This document shows positions 46,475 through 55,890 of a stretch of 64,000 nucleotides of DNA, piece after piece. The DNA lies in assembly GCA_031366105.1 (NCBI GenBank), contig JANLZE010000144.1, positions 1-64,000 of the forward strand, read 5' to 3'. Numbering within the stretch: the stretch's first letter is position 1; each line of letters opens with the position of its first letter. The notes beneath the pieces were generated by a model. The model did not search any database and was not told where the DNA came from. It saw nothing but the letters and a program-made list of their open reading frames with translations. The position numbers and the translations under genes are program-made. This DNA is from Thiobacillus sp031366105. GTDB taxonomy: Bacteria; Pseudomonadota; Gammaproteobacteria; Burkholderiales; Thiobacillaceae.

Positions 46475-47494
46475 ATGATCACCACCCCCGCTCCCGTTAC
46501 CCCCTATCAAATCACCGCCTGGATCATGATGGCTATAGGCCTGGCTATGGCTTTGTTGCTGCATCTGCTGCCGATCATGCTGGCGGGTATGTTGATGGTG
46601 CAACTGGTGCATATATTTGCGCCGCGCTTTGTGATTGGCAAATTTAGCCAAACTCGAAGCAAGGTGTTGGTAATCTCGCTGGTCACCTTGCTGGTGCTGG
46701 GGGTGCTTGGTGGCGCAGCTACTGCCGTGATTTTGTATTTACGTACCGAAGGGGGATTGGCCGGCCTACTGACTAAAATGGCGGAGATTATCGACAATTC
46801 GCGTCAGCTACTGCCTGTTTGGGCAGGGCAATGGCTGCCGCAAGGCGATGTAAATGTCGTGCGGGAGAGCCTGGTGGAATGGTTGCGCACGCACGCACTG
46901 GAAATTCGTAAATTCAGCGGGAGTGCGGGCAGCGTATTGCTGTATGTGATTATCGGACTCATCATCGGCAGTTTCGTGGCGTTGCGGGAAGCTTCCCCCC
47001 AACATTCGCTTCCCCCGCTTTCCCAAGCCTTGTGCGAGCGTATAACGCGCCTGGTGGAAGCCTTTCGCCGCGTGGTGTTCGCACAGATTCGCATTTCAGC
47101 ATTGAATGCGACATTGACTGCAATCTATCTCATGCTGGTGCTCCCGGCATTTGGTGTCCATCTACCCTTTACTAAAACTATGATCATCGTGACCTTTTTT
47201 GTGGGTCTGTTGCCCGTGTTAGGCAATTTGATTTCCAACTCGATCATCGTAATTATCTCGCTGTCACACTCGCTGCATGTTGCGTTCGGTTCACTGGGAT
47301 TCCTGGTCATTATTCATAAACTCGAATACTTTGTTAACGCCCGTATCATAGGGGGGCAAATTAAAGCGCGGGCGTGGGAACTGTTGATCGCGATGGTGGT
47401 GATGGAGGCGGCCTTCGGTGTGCAAGGTGTGATCGCAGCGCCGATTTTTTATGCATACGTCAAAAAAGAATTATCAGATCGGGAGCTAATTTAG
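46475..47494 (+). CDS. AI-2E family transporter / PerM-like membrane protein
   Basis: A 339-residue inner-membrane protein with about seven to eight hydrophobic spans. The family pattern is visible: a double-helix start (ITAWIMMAIGLAMALLLHLL), then a charged segment (LVEWLRTHALEIRKFSG), the FVGLLPVLGNLISNSIIVII repeat and HKLEYFVNARIIGGQIKARA near residue 285. ATG 46475 is preferred to a TTG 36 bases upstream. Substrate unknown. The next gene overlaps its stop by one base. Confidence 0.75.
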   Translation: MITTPAPVTPYQITAWIMMAIGLAMALLLHLLPIMLAGMLMVQLVHIFAPRFVIGKFSQTRSKVLVISLVTLLVLGVLGGAATAVILYLRTEGGLAGLLTKMAEIIDNSRQLLPVWAGQWLPQGDVNVVRESLVEWLRTHALEIRKFSGSAGSVLLYVIIGLIIGSFVALREASPQHSLPPLSQALCERITRLVEAFRRVVFAQIRISALNATLTAIYLMLVLPAFGVHLPFTKTMIIVTFFVGLLPVLGNLISNSIIVIISLSHSLHVAFGSLGFLVIIHKLEYFVNARIIGGQIKARAWELLIAMVVMEAAFGVQGVIAAPIFYAYVKKELSDRELI

Positions 47495-48033
47495 TGAGTA
47501 GTGACAATGAGTCTTTGGTCGTCACCGCCTGTGGTGAAGACCAGATCGGTTTAGTCGATGGTTTCACCAGACGCATCAGCGAGTCAGCGTGCAATATTGA
47601 AGAGTCGCGCATGGCCGCACTCGGCGGGCGCTTTGCGTTAATGATGCGCATCAGCGGCAGTTGGGATGCGCTGGCTAAACTCGAAGCACGCCTGCCAGCA
47701 GTGGGTGAAGAGTTGGGCCTGACCCTGGTGCTGCAACGCACCCGCGCCACACGCCACGAAAAACCGCTGATCCCGTATACGGTGGAAGTCGCAGCGCTGG
47801 ATCAGCCGGGCATCGTAAACAGTCTCGCCAGTTTTTTTTCACGCCTGCATATCAATATTGAAGCGCTGGACACCGAAACCTACCCTGCCCCCCACACCGG
47901 CGCGCCAATGTTTGCCGTGCACATGACGCTTGGCATCCCGGCCGATGCGCACATCGCCACGTTACGCGGCGACTTTCTGGATTATTGCGACACGCAAAAT
48001 CTGGATGCTACTTTTGAACCGATCCGTTTGTAG
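47494..48033 (+). CDS. gcvR: GcvR-like ACT-domain regulator
   Basis: A 179-residue protein with two ACT domains: VVTACGEDQIGLVDGFTRRI (residues 9-28) and PYTVEVAALDQPGIVNSLASFF (near residue 92), the layout of the glycine cleavage repressor GcvR, which binds glycine and modulates GcvA. Start is GTG 47494, overlapping the perM stop (TAGTG), with GGGAG upstream; the listed longer frame is a shadow. No gcvA or gcvTHP lies in this window, so assignment is by domain layout. Confidence 0.75.
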   Translation: MSSDNESLVVTACGEDQIGLVDGFTRRISESACNIEESRMAALGGRFALMMRISGSWDALAKLEARLPAVGEELGLTLVLQRTRATRHEKPLIPYTVEVAALDQPGIVNSLASFFSRLHINIEALDTETYPAPHTGAPMFAVHMTLGIPADAHIATLRGDFLDYCDTQNLDATFEPIRL

Positions 48034-48076
48034 GCACAGCACCACAGTGGTTCCTGACACTTGGCCTAATTCGATA

Positions 48077-49042
48077 TTAGTTGGTTTCGGTCCGATTAAG
48101 CTCGATATATTCCAGTGACATTGTTTCCTCACCGGTATTTTTGAAAGGGCGACTTCGCGTTAATGCGGCTTCAACCCGCGCGGCTTGCAGCATCGCGCGG
48201 TCTATCACTTTTGGGTAGAGCCGGTGGTGTTTTTCAATCGCGTCGGGGTAGTGCCGTGCTTGCGCTTCCATCCTGCAGCGTGTGGCGGGGTCAAGATGGG
48301 GCAACATCAGTATCACCGGCGATTGCCAGTCGTAATAATCCTGCACCAGTTGTCTATGCGCACCGTCCATCGCGGCGGTGGCGAGGTAGAGGGGAGGGAA
48401 CAGTTCGGCTTCCAGCACGCGGCCTTTCAAGCTGGCGGCACCGTTGACGACGCGTAAACCTAGGCCGGCTCCATCATCGGTTCGCACAAACCATTGCGCC
48501 TGCGTGCGTCCCACTAAACCGTTGATATGCTGAGTAAGGGTGGTCGCGGGCGTATCGCGTAGAGATGGCAATGCATCACTGGTGAACTGGGTTTGCGCGG
48601 CGATGCCGGCGCGCCAGTCAAGCGGCGGCTTGGTATCGGTATCGGTTTCGGTCAACACGCTGTGCAGTAGCGCGAGGGGCCGATGGCGGGTGTCGAGCAA
48701 CCAAAGTTCAAAATAATCCCGAAATGTAAAGGGGACGTCACGGTGGACCTTCAGTAAGTATTCGTACACCACCGCGCCCATTTCTTCGAGGCGTCGAAAA
48801 TCTTCTGACGGATATAACGCGCCGCGTTTTAATCCGGTTTCGGCCGACCAGTGGCCGTAGCGTATATCTGAAATCTGCGCGCGTCGTCCGGCACGGCCCA
48901 GGCCTTCGAGCAATGCGTCGTTCGCAACATAGATATCCCACTCCACACCGTCGGTGGTAACGGCTTCTGCGGATTGATAGCGAATGGTATGCACCACGCC
49001 ACGATAGGGGTTGAGAAGGCGTTGTGCGTAGCATTCAATCAT
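48077..49042 (-). CDS. Conserved-looking protein of unknown function
   Basis: A 321-residue soluble protein I cannot assign. It has no signal peptide or membrane segment. Features: an N-terminal strand-rich part (GVVHTIRYQSAEAV), a conserved-looking YFELWLLDTRHRPLALLHS near residue 110, and a C-terminal YYDWQSPVILMLPHLDPATR followed by a basic helix (KVIDRAMLQAARVEAALTRS). It is monocistronic. I would expect a conserved betaproteobacterial family of unknown role. Confidence 0.55.
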   Translation of the reverse strand: MIECYAQRLLNPYRGVVHTIRYQSAEAVTTDGVEWDIYVANDALLEGLGRAGRRAQISDIRYGHWSAETGLKRGALYPSEDFRRLEEMGAVVYEYLLKVHRDVPFTFRDYFELWLLDTRHRPLALLHSVLTETDTDTKPPLDWRAGIAAQTQFTSDALPSLRDTPATTLTQHINGLVGRTQAQWFVRTDDGAGLGLRVVNGAASLKGRVLEAELFPPLYLATAAMDGAHRQLVQDYYDWQSPVILMLPHLDPATRCRMEAQARHYPDAIEKHHRLYPKVIDRAMLQAARVEAALTRSRPFKNTGEETMSLEYIELNRTETN

Positions 49043-49185
49043 GGCGAGACTTTAAAGCATCTGCATGGGCTCACGCAAACAGGCTTGGAAGCCTAGTCGG
49101 GATCATCCATAATTGCGGCCATTATCGAAAAGAGCGTTGTTCCGCTGTTAACTTGTTTAAGTCGCACTGACTCCACACAAATCCC

Positions 49186-49731
49186 ATGACTCCAGCCGAA
49201 GCGCAACAATTGCTTGAGAACGCCGAAATCATCGCCTCGGCTGACGTGGTTCAAAAGACGCTGGAACGCTTGGCCGACGAAATTGCCCGTGATCTGAGTG
49301 ACACATTGCCATTGGTCTTGGCTGTGATGGGAGGCGCAGTGGTATTTGCGGGCCAGCTATTGCCGCGCTTGGCGTTTCCACTTGAATTCGATTATCTACA
49401 TGTCACGCGTTATCGCGGTAAGACCAGCGGCGGCACCATCGAATGGCGGGTACTGCCGGGCCAGAATGTGGTGGGACGCACGGTGTTGGTGTTGGACGAT
49501 ATTCTGGACGAGGGTGCGACATTGGCAGCGGTGCGTGACAAGCTATTGGAATTGGGCGCAAGCAAAGTGTTGGCCGCGGTGCTCACCGATAAGCAAAACG
49601 GCTTAAGCAAACCGATACGCGCCGATTACGTCGGGCTAAGTGTGCCCGACCGCTACGTATTCGGATGCGGTATGGATGTCTATGGCATGTGGCGCAATCT
49701 ACCGGCCATCTACGCGCTAAAAATTCAATAA
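49186..49731 (+). CDS. hpt: Hypoxanthine (guanine) phosphoribosyltransferase
   Basis: Salvages hypoxanthine or guanine with PRPP to IMP or GMP. 181 residues. The PRPP motif reads VLVLDDILDEGATL (near residues 100-113), with VMGGAVVFAGQLL earlier and the purine-contact VLTDKQ and YVFGCGMDVYG late. The mtnP gene follows after 25 bases, so a methylthioinosine-hypoxanthine salvage link is plausible. Confidence 0.85.
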   Translation: MTPAEAQQLLENAEIIASADVVQKTLERLADEIARDLSDTLPLVLAVMGGAVVFAGQLLPRLAFPLEFDYLHVTRYRGKTSGGTIEWRVLPGQNVVGRTVLVLDDILDEGATLAAVRDKLLELGASKVLAAVLTDKQNGLSKPIRADYVGLSVPDRYVFGCGMDVYGMWRNLPAIYALKIQ

Positions 49732-49756
49732 TCCTCAAAAATAAACAAGGAAAAAA

Positions 49757-50512
49757 ATGCTTGGCATTATCGGCGGCACTGGCTTGACTCAACTCGCCAA
49801 TTTAGAAATCACCCACCGGCAGGTGGCCCGCACTCCATACGGCGAGCCCTCAGGCGCACTGACATTTGGGCGCATCTGTGGGCAAGAAGTGATTTTTCTG
49901 GCGCGCCACGGCTATGGCCACACGATTCCACCGCATCAGGTGAATTACCGCGCGAATCTATGGGCGTTGCGTGCGCATGGCGTCGACCGTGTCGTGTCGG
50001 TGGCTACCGTGGGGGGGATTCATCCGGATTTGATTCCGGGTACGCTGGTAATTCCGGATCAGATTATCGATTACACGCACGGCCGCGACAGCACGTTTTT
50101 TGTCGAAAACGACAAGCCCGTGATCCACCTGGATTTCACCGCGCCTTATTGCCAACTGATGCGCGCTTCGCTTAACGCGGCGGCACGCGAAAGTGGTATC
50201 TCGCTGCGGGATGGCGGGGTGTATGGCGCAGTTCAGGGTCCGCGGTTGGAAACCGCTGCGGAAATCAATCGGATCGAACGAGACGGTGCTGATATGGTCG
50301 GCATGACCGGCATGCCAGAGGCTTATCTCGCACGCGAACTTGAGCTTAGCTACGCCGCCGTCGGCGTAGTCGTGAATTATGCAGCCGGGCGGGGTTTATC
50401 GGTCGAGGGCATCCATATGGAGAGCATCCAGGCGGTGCTGGGCGAAGTGATGGCCCAAGTGCGCCATCTGCTCGAAAAGCTGGTCGACCAAGGCGCGGGG
50501 GGCGCAGCTTGA
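49757..50512 (+). CDS. mtnP: S-methyl-5'-thioinosine phosphorylase (MTAP/PNP family)
   Basis: A 251-residue nucleoside phosphorylase: GIIGGTGLTQL (phosphate loop), FLARHGYGHTIPPHQVNYRAN, the conserved VQGPRLETAAEINR and MVGMTGMPEAYLAREL. The base-contact segment reads VVNYAAGRG; asparagine here, as in Pseudomonas MTIP, favours 6-oxopurines rather than adenine. It would release hypoxanthine from methylthioinosine, the substrate of the hpt product just before it. Substrate choice is inference. The stop overlaps the rsuA start region. Confidence 0.8.
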   Translation: MLGIIGGTGLTQLANLEITHRQVARTPYGEPSGALTFGRICGQEVIFLARHGYGHTIPPHQVNYRANLWALRAHGVDRVVSVATVGGIHPDLIPGTLVIPDQIIDYTHGRDSTFFVENDKPVIHLDFTAPYCQLMRASLNAAARESGISLRDGGVYGAVQGPRLETAAEINRIERDGADMVGMTGMPEAYLARELELSYAAVGVVVNYAAGRGLSVEGIHMESIQAVLGEVMAQVRHLLEKLVDQGAGGAA

Positions 50513-50513
50513 T

Positions 50514-51239
50514 GTGCGTTTAAAGCTTTCGCGGATATTACAAACGCAAGGGTTGGGTACCCGGCGCGCATGTATCGATCAAATTCGTTCGGGTGAAGTC
50601 AGCGTTAATGGGCAGGAGTGTCGCGACCCCGCTGCGATGTTTGATACCACGGATCTGCAATTCCATATTGGCGAGTCCGCCTGGAAGTATCAAGAAAAAG
50701 TCTATCTGGCACTGCACAAACCACCCGGTTACGAATGCTCGCACCAGCCTATCCATCATCCCAGCGTATTTTCGTTGTTGCCAGCCTATTTGCTGCAACG
50801 CGGCGTGCAATGCGTCGGGCGGCTGGATCAGGACACAACTGGCTTGTTGCTCTTTTCCGACGACGGCGGATTTATTCATCGCGCCACTTCGCCTACCCAG
50901 CACGTGAGCAAAGTCTACCAAGTTACTTGCAAACATCCCGTGGACGAACACCAGTTCGCCGCATTAATCCAAGGCGTGCAGTTGCGCGATGAATCGGCGC
51001 TGACTGCGGCGTTGGATTGCGTAAAAATCTCGCCGCAGGTCTTGCAAATGACGATAGCCGAGGGCAAATACCACCAGGTCAAACGCATGCTGGCGGCGGC
51101 GGGTAATCGGGTCGAAACGCTGCATCGGGTGGCAATTGGGGGCTATAAACTTCCGCCGGATTTATTACCTGGGGCATGGCGCTGGATTGCCCCTGACGAA
51201 CTGATTTTGCTGGAGCGACGCGAAAATGGCCATCCGTGA
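50514..51239 (+). CDS. rsuA: 16S rRNA pseudouridine 516 synthase
   Basis: A 241-residue RsuA-type enzyme: an N-terminal S4 domain (KLSRILQTQGLGTRRACIDQIRSG near residues 4-27), LHKPPGYECSH, and the catalytic aspartate in GRLDQDTTGLLLFSDDG. The end has GKYHQVKRMLAAAGNRVETLHR typical of the family. Start is GTG 50514, overlapping the mtnP stop TGA at 50510-50512 to within a base; the def gene overlaps its end. Confidence 0.88.
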   Translation: MRLKLSRILQTQGLGTRRACIDQIRSGEVSVNGQECRDPAAMFDTTDLQFHIGESAWKYQEKVYLALHKPPGYECSHQPIHHPSVFSLLPAYLLQRGVQCVGRLDQDTTGLLLFSDDGGFIHRATSPTQHVSKVYQVTCKHPVDEHQFAALIQGVQLRDESALTAALDCVKISPQVLQMTIAEGKYHQVKRMLAAAGNRVETLHRVAIGGYKLPPDLLPGAWRWIAPDELILLERRENGHP

Positions 51240-51759
51240 AGTGTTAAAAATGGGCGACCCACGTTTGCTGGAGACCGCGCAAGTCGTCACCGATTTCAGC
51301 TCACCCGAGCTCGCGCAACTACTGGTCGATATGCGCGACACCATGAAGGCAATGAATGGCGCGGGTTTGGCTGCGCCGCAAATTGGGGTGGGGCTGCAAG
51401 TGGTGATATTTGGAGGGGGCGCCAATCCACGTTACCCCGATGCAGAAGCCGTGCCCGACACCGTGCTGATTAATCCCAAATTAACCGCACTATCCGACAA
51501 GTTGGAAGAAGGCTGGGAGGGGTGCTTATCCGTCCCCGGCATGCGCGGGCGGGTCGCCCGGCACCTGGCGTTGCGCTATCAGGGATTCACCGCCAACGGT
51601 TCGCCGATAGACCGGAATGCAAATGGTTTCCACGCCCGCGTAGTGCAGCATGAGGTGGACCACCTGTTTGGCATTCTTTACCCGATGCGCATTCGCGATC
51701 TGCGTTACTTCGGGTTTACCGAAACCTTGTTCCCCGGGCAGGCTCTGGCAGACGACTGA
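51226..51759 (+). CDS. def: Peptide deformylase
   Basis: Removes the N-formyl group from new proteins; an iron enzyme. 177 residues with the three diagnostic motifs: GAGLAAPQIGV (motif 1), EGCLSVPG with the metal cysteine (motif 2), and QHEVDHLFG (motif 3). It overlaps rsuA by 14 bases, so it is translationally coupled to it. It is probably a second copy besides the usual def-fmt pair (inference). Confidence 0.93.
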   Translation: MAIREVLKMGDPRLLETAQVVTDFSSPELAQLLVDMRDTMKAMNGAGLAAPQIGVGLQVVIFGGGANPRYPDAEAVPDTVLINPKLTALSDKLEEGWEGCLSVPGMRGRVARHLALRYQGFTANGSPIDRNANGFHARVVQHEVDHLFGILYPMRIRDLRYFGFTETLFPGQALADD

Positions 51760-51843
51760 CGCCTAAAGTTAAATCCCGACCCTGCCGCTATTTAGTTACG
51801 CGGACGTCAGTAAGCTGTCCGAGCGGGATGAACAAGGACAATA

Positions 51844-52209
51844 ATGTACAACGAACAGACAATTAACTCGGTACAGGATCGGCTGTGGGCCGGGTCAGAG
51901 TGTCTTGATGGCGTGGCTGCGTTGCTGATGGCCATGCAACGTCACTGGAATGAACCTGATCGCGAAACCAGACTCGCGTTGACCCTGGCGGCCAACCGTG
52001 AAGTGTGGCGCGACATTCAGGACGCGCTGGCCCAAGGCAGCCTGTCTTTACCGCTGGAAGTTCAACAAAATCTGCTGATTTTGTCGGTCTACGCCAATGG
52101 CAAAATCGATGAGTGTGAAGCCAATCCCAGCGCTAACCAGTTGGGATCGCTCATCGCGCTCACCCGTAATTTGGCAGGGACGCTGCGCGAGTGGAAAGCC
52201 GCAGCATGA
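51844..52209 (+). CDS. FlaF-like protein
   Basis: A 121-residue helical protein. The stretch LTLAANREVWRDIQDAL, then LSLPLEVQQNLLILSVYANGKI and LIALTRNLAGTLREW, resembles the FlaF pattern of short flagellar regulators. No flagellar gene adjoins it, so the name is a resemblance, not a role. AAGGA precedes the ATG and its stop overlaps the next start by ATGA. Confidence 0.4.
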   Translation: MYNEQTINSVQDRLWAGSECLDGVAALLMAMQRHWNEPDRETRLALTLAANREVWRDIQDALAQGSLSLPLEVQQNLLILSVYANGKIDECEANPSANQLGSLIALTRNLAGTLREWKAAA

Positions 52210-52418
52210 AAGTTGATATGCGGTTTGCCGAAATGCCTATCGATAGCGTCGGGGCAACAACGCCGGTCCGCCCCGGTCGCACCCGTACGCGCACCAAAGA
52301 AAAGATGGAAGAAAAAGTGAAGGGCGTGCCTGATGCCAAAAAGAAGGCGCCGCCCACGCGCAAAGCTCCTTCGCGCGGGCGCTATGTAGATGAATACGCG
52401 CGCGCACCCAGCGCGTGA
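52206..52418 (+). CDS. Small basic protein, unknown
   Basis: A 70-residue protein coupled to the previous gene by an ATGA overlap. It is rich in R, K, P and T (TRTRTKEKMEEKVKG and RKAPSRGRYVDEY), probably disordered, with no motif I recognise. The tight coupling with the FlaF-like gene is the main reason to call it. Confidence 0.5.
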   Translation: MKVDMRFAEMPIDSVGATTPVRPGRTRTRTKEKMEEKVKGVPDAKKKAPPTRKAPSRGRYVDEYARAPSA

Positions 52419-52428
52419 AACACGCTAT

Positions 52429-55005
52429 TCAGCCTGCCAGCACGCCTAGCAGATCTGATTCAAAAGCTTGAACCCCCGCCGCAGTTTGCAGGCACTCGCT
52501 CTGGATTGAAAAGCTGTCTTCAGCGCGTTCGCCCAGTGTGTCGATTCGCGCGGCGTACAGGCTAATGCGGTGGGTTATAAAAACGCCCGCTATCGCATGC
52601 AATAGCCCCGGTCGGTCGGCACACGTAAGGGATAAGAACTGCATGTTCTCGGGTTTTAGCGCATCCAGCTTGATCGTCGGGGCGAGCGGATGGTGACGTT
52701 GCTGGCGCGATAAACGAAAACGCGGCACGGGCTCCGGCACGCGGGCGGGGTCAAGGTCACGCGTCAGTTCATACTCTACATAATTCAAAAAATCACGGTA
52801 ATGAATACCGCGATGCACTAGGTCCATCACCTGAAAACTATCGAGTGCATAGCCATGGGCCGTGGTGTGGATTTTGGCTTCCTGAATACTGTACTGAATG
52901 CGCGCAAAAAATCCGCAAATTCGCGCAAAAATATCCGGCCGGTCCGGCACATAAACCAGTACCTGAATACCCTCACCCACCGGCGATAAGCGCGCGCAAA
53001 CAACCGCATCCTGGCTGTCCACCCGGCGCCACAACATCCGTGCTTGCCACGCAATATCGCGCGCATCAAAGCGTTTGAAATAACGCGTATCCAGATGTTT
53101 CCATAAGTTGTCCGCCGCCTCTTTGGCTAAGCCATACAAGGCCAGTTGGTTGCGGGCATCGGTTTTTTTGGTTTCGATCCTGCCCTCACTCGCCCCATGG
53201 CCCCCCAGACACGACAGCGTGGCATGGTATAAATCCTCTAGCAGCTTGGCTTTCCAGGCATTCCACACCTTGGGGCTGGTGCCGCGAATATCAGCGACGG
53301 TGAGTAGATACAACGCCACCAGATGACGTGAGTCGCCTACTTTGTCGGCAAACGCTTGAATCACTTCAGGGTCGCTCAAGTCCTCTTTCTGCGCGGTGCG
53401 CGACATCACTAAATGCATGCTCACGAGCCACGCGACCAGCTCGCTGTTTTCTCTGCCGAGGCCATGCGCTATGCAAAAGCTACGCGCATCGTGCGCGCCG
53501 AGTTCCGAATGATCACCGCCGCGCCCTTTCGCGATGTCGTGGAACAGCGTGGCCAGATAAAGCAGCTCGGGTTGATCAAAAGCCGCAATCAGTTTGCTGG
53601 CGAGCGGAAATTCATGCGCGAGCTCAGGCACGGTAAAGCGCCGCATATTGCGCAAGACCATCAGAATATGTTCGTCTACCGTGTAGACATGAAAGAGGTC
53701 GTGCTGCATTTGACCGACGATACGACCGAACGCGGGAATATAGCGCCCCAAGATGCCGTAGCGATGCAACATCCGCAGGGCGCGAGTGATGCCGGTAGGC
53801 TGTTTGAGCAGCGTGATAAAGCTCGCGCGGTTGGCGGGATCACTGCGGAAAGCCGCATCGATTTGCGCACTGGCGCGCCAAAGAGCGCGCAGCGTGGCGG
53901 GTTCAAAGCTCACCAACTCCGGATGTTGGGCATAGACAATAAACACGCGCAGCAACGCATTGGGTTTATTCAGGAATAGATTCGGCTCGCGCGCCTGCAA
54001 CATGTGGCTGCGCATTTGAAAATCCTCGTCCAGGATCAGCGGCGAAGTGTGGTCCGGTTTCAAATACACCCGCAGCGATTGCACCAAAATATCATTCGCA
54101 CGCTGCACCAGCTTAGCCGCACGGTAATAGCCTTGCATCAGGCGTTCGTCCGCGCGCAGTTGAGGTGTGGCTTCCAGTTCGAAGCGCTCGGCCAACTCGC
54201 TTTGATAATCGAACGCGACGCGGTCTTCGCGCCGATGCGCGAGCAGATGCAGATGTATACGCAATTTAGCGAGCCAGCGCTCCGCGGTAGCGATACGCCG
54301 CGCTTCGAGGGGCACCAGCAAGCCTGCGTTGACCAGGCTTTTCCAGCCGGTGGCCAAGCCTGCCGCTTGCGCGAGCCAATGAATCACGTGCAGATCACGT
54401 AATCCACCTGGGCTGTCCTTCAGATTGGGTTCCAGTTTGTACGCGCTGTCGTCCAAGCGCTGATGGCGCTGGACTTGCTCCACCATTTTGGCGTCAAAAA
54501 ATCGCAGCGCATCAAAGCGTGCGTCGAACGCGGCACGGAATGATTGGTATAACCCCACGTCGCCCCATAGGCTGCGTGCTTCCAATTGACTCGTTTCAAT
54601 CGTCACGTCACGTCCGGCTTCTTCCACACAAGCCTCGATCGTGCGTACGCTGTGACCAATTTCGAGGCCAATATCCCAGCATGCCTGCACCCAACGCTCG
54701 ATACTCGCGCACAAGGCGGGGCCAGGTTCGGATGGAATCAGCAACAATACGTCGACATCCGAACCGGGAAACAACTCGCCGCGCCCATAGCCCCCCACCG
54801 CGGCTAGGCAACAGGTGCGCGGGAGCGCAAGCGCGTCGCATAGCTCGGCTAAGACCGCATCCACCAATGCCGCGTGACGGGCAAGATAACGCGCCGCTTG
54901 AGGCTGTTTGATGAAATCGGCCGCGAGTTGGGCACGTTCAAATTTAAGCCGCGCGCGCAGCGTGGCGATGGGATGCTCGGTTTCCACAGCAGCCTGTTGG
55001 GGCAT
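52429..55005 (-). CDS. glnD: [Protein-PII] uridylyltransferase / uridylyl-removing enzyme
   Basis: The nitrogen sensor that adds and removes UMP on PII proteins in response to glutamine. 858 residues from ATG 55005. Domains: nucleotidyltransferase with VGGYGRGELFPGSDVDVLLL (near residue 70), an HD uridylyl-removing domain with LFHDIAKGRGGDHS near residue 430, and two C-terminal ACT domains (VCARLSPVGEGIQVLVYVPDRPD near 700; FLSLTCADRPGLLHAIAG near 800). The start overlaps the map stop by one base (TAATG); upstream residues of the long frame are a shadow. Confidence 0.95.
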   Translation of the reverse strand: MPQQAAVETEHPIATLRARLKFERAQLAADFIKQPQAARYLARHAALVDAVLAELCDALALPRTCCLAAVGGYGRGELFPGSDVDVLLLIPSEPGPALCASIERWVQACWDIGLEIGHSVRTIEACVEEAGRDVTIETSQLEARSLWGDVGLYQSFRAAFDARFDALRFFDAKMVEQVQRHQRLDDSAYKLEPNLKDSPGGLRDLHVIHWLAQAAGLATGWKSLVNAGLLVPLEARRIATAERWLAKLRIHLHLLAHRREDRVAFDYQSELAERFELEATPQLRADERLMQGYYRAAKLVQRANDILVQSLRVYLKPDHTSPLILDEDFQMRSHMLQAREPNLFLNKPNALLRVFIVYAQHPELVSFEPATLRALWRASAQIDAAFRSDPANRASFITLLKQPTGITRALRMLHRYGILGRYIPAFGRIVGQMQHDLFHVYTVDEHILMVLRNMRRFTVPELAHEFPLASKLIAAFDQPELLYLATLFHDIAKGRGGDHSELGAHDARSFCIAHGLGRENSELVAWLVSMHLVMSRTAQKEDLSDPEVIQAFADKVGDSRHLVALYLLTVADIRGTSPKVWNAWKAKLLEDLYHATLSCLGGHGASEGRIETKKTDARNQLALYGLAKEAADNLWKHLDTRYFKRFDARDIAWQARMLWRRVDSQDAVVCARLSPVGEGIQVLVYVPDRPDIFARICGFFARIQYSIQEAKIHTTAHGYALDSFQVMDLVHRGIHYRDFLNYVEYELTRDLDPARVPEPVPRFRLSRQQRHHPLAPTIKLDALKPENMQFLSLTCADRPGLLHAIAGVFITHRISLYAARIDTLGERAEDSFSIQSECLQTAAGVQAFESDLLGVLAG

Positions 55006-55814
55006 TACGCTGATTTCAGAATGATTTCCGGGACGGCGGGGCTTCCCGCGGAGACCGTCAATACTTCGTAGCCATCCTGCGTGACGAGTACGGTATGTTC
55101 CCATTGCGCCGACAGGCTGTGGTCTTTGGTGACAATGCTCCAGCCATCGTTTTTTTGGCGGATTTCGCGGCGCCCGGCATTGATCATCGGCTCGATGGTG
55201 AAACACATCCCCGCCTCAAGTTTGAGACCAGTGCCGGGCTGGCCGTAGTGCAGCACCTGAGGCTCTTCATGGAATTCTCGCCCGATGCCGTGCCCGCAAA
55301 ATTCGCGCACTACGCTGTAGCCACTGTTCTCCGCATAGCGTTGGATGGCGTGGCCAATGTCGCCAAGCTTCGCGCCAGGGCGTACCTTGCTGATACCGAT
55401 CCACATCGATTCATAGGTTATCTGGATCAAGCGTTTGGCCTGGATCGAAGATTCGCCGACCCGGAACATGCGGCTGGTATCGCCGTGCCAACCGTCTTTG
55501 ATCACAGTGATATCCAGATTCACAATATCGCCGTTTTTGAGGACCTTCTCACCTGGCACGCCATGGCAGACCTGATCATTAACTGAAGTGCAAATCGACT
55601 TGGGATAGGGCGCATGCCCCGGCGGCGCGTAATTTAACGGCGCGGGAATGGTGCCCTGAACGTTCACCATGTAGTCGTGGCATAGACGATCCAATTCGCC
55701 GGTGCTGACCCCAGGCGCCACAAAAGGCGTGATGTAATCGAGCACTTCGGACGCCAGTTGGCCCGCCACCCGCATCCCTTCAATGTCAGGGCCGGATTTG
55801 ATAGTGATAGTCAT
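55005..55814 (-). CDS. map: Methionine aminopeptidase, type I
   Basis: Removes N-terminal methionine from nascent proteins; a dimetal enzyme. 269 residues. The metal ligands are visible in order: VNLDITVIKDGWHGDTSRMF (two aspartates), GHGIGREFHEEP (histidine), MCFTIEPMIN and SAQWEHTVLVT (glutamates). First gene of a map-glnD operon. Confidence 0.96.
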   Translation of the reverse strand: MTITIKSGPDIEGMRVAGQLASEVLDYITPFVAPGVSTGELDRLCHDYMVNVQGTIPAPLNYAPPGHAPYPKSICTSVNDQVCHGVPGEKVLKNGDIVNLDITVIKDGWHGDTSRMFRVGESSIQAKRLIQITYESMWIGISKVRPGAKLGDIGHAIQRYAENSGYSVVREFCGHGIGREFHEEPQVLHYGQPGTGLKLEAGMCFTIEPMINAGRREIRQKNDGWSIVTKDHSLSAQWEHTVLVTQDGYEVLTVSAGSPAVPEIILKSA

Positions 55815-55890
55815 GGCTTAAGACAGAAACTAAAAACGCATTTTCCATCCAAAGCGCGACAAAGTACATTGCTCGCGCGCCGAACGGGTG

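Noticed and set aside
52414..52426. Hairpin GCGTG-AAA-CACGC between convergent glnD and the small basic gene
   Set aside because: Stem of five pairs with no T-run; too weak to call a terminator.
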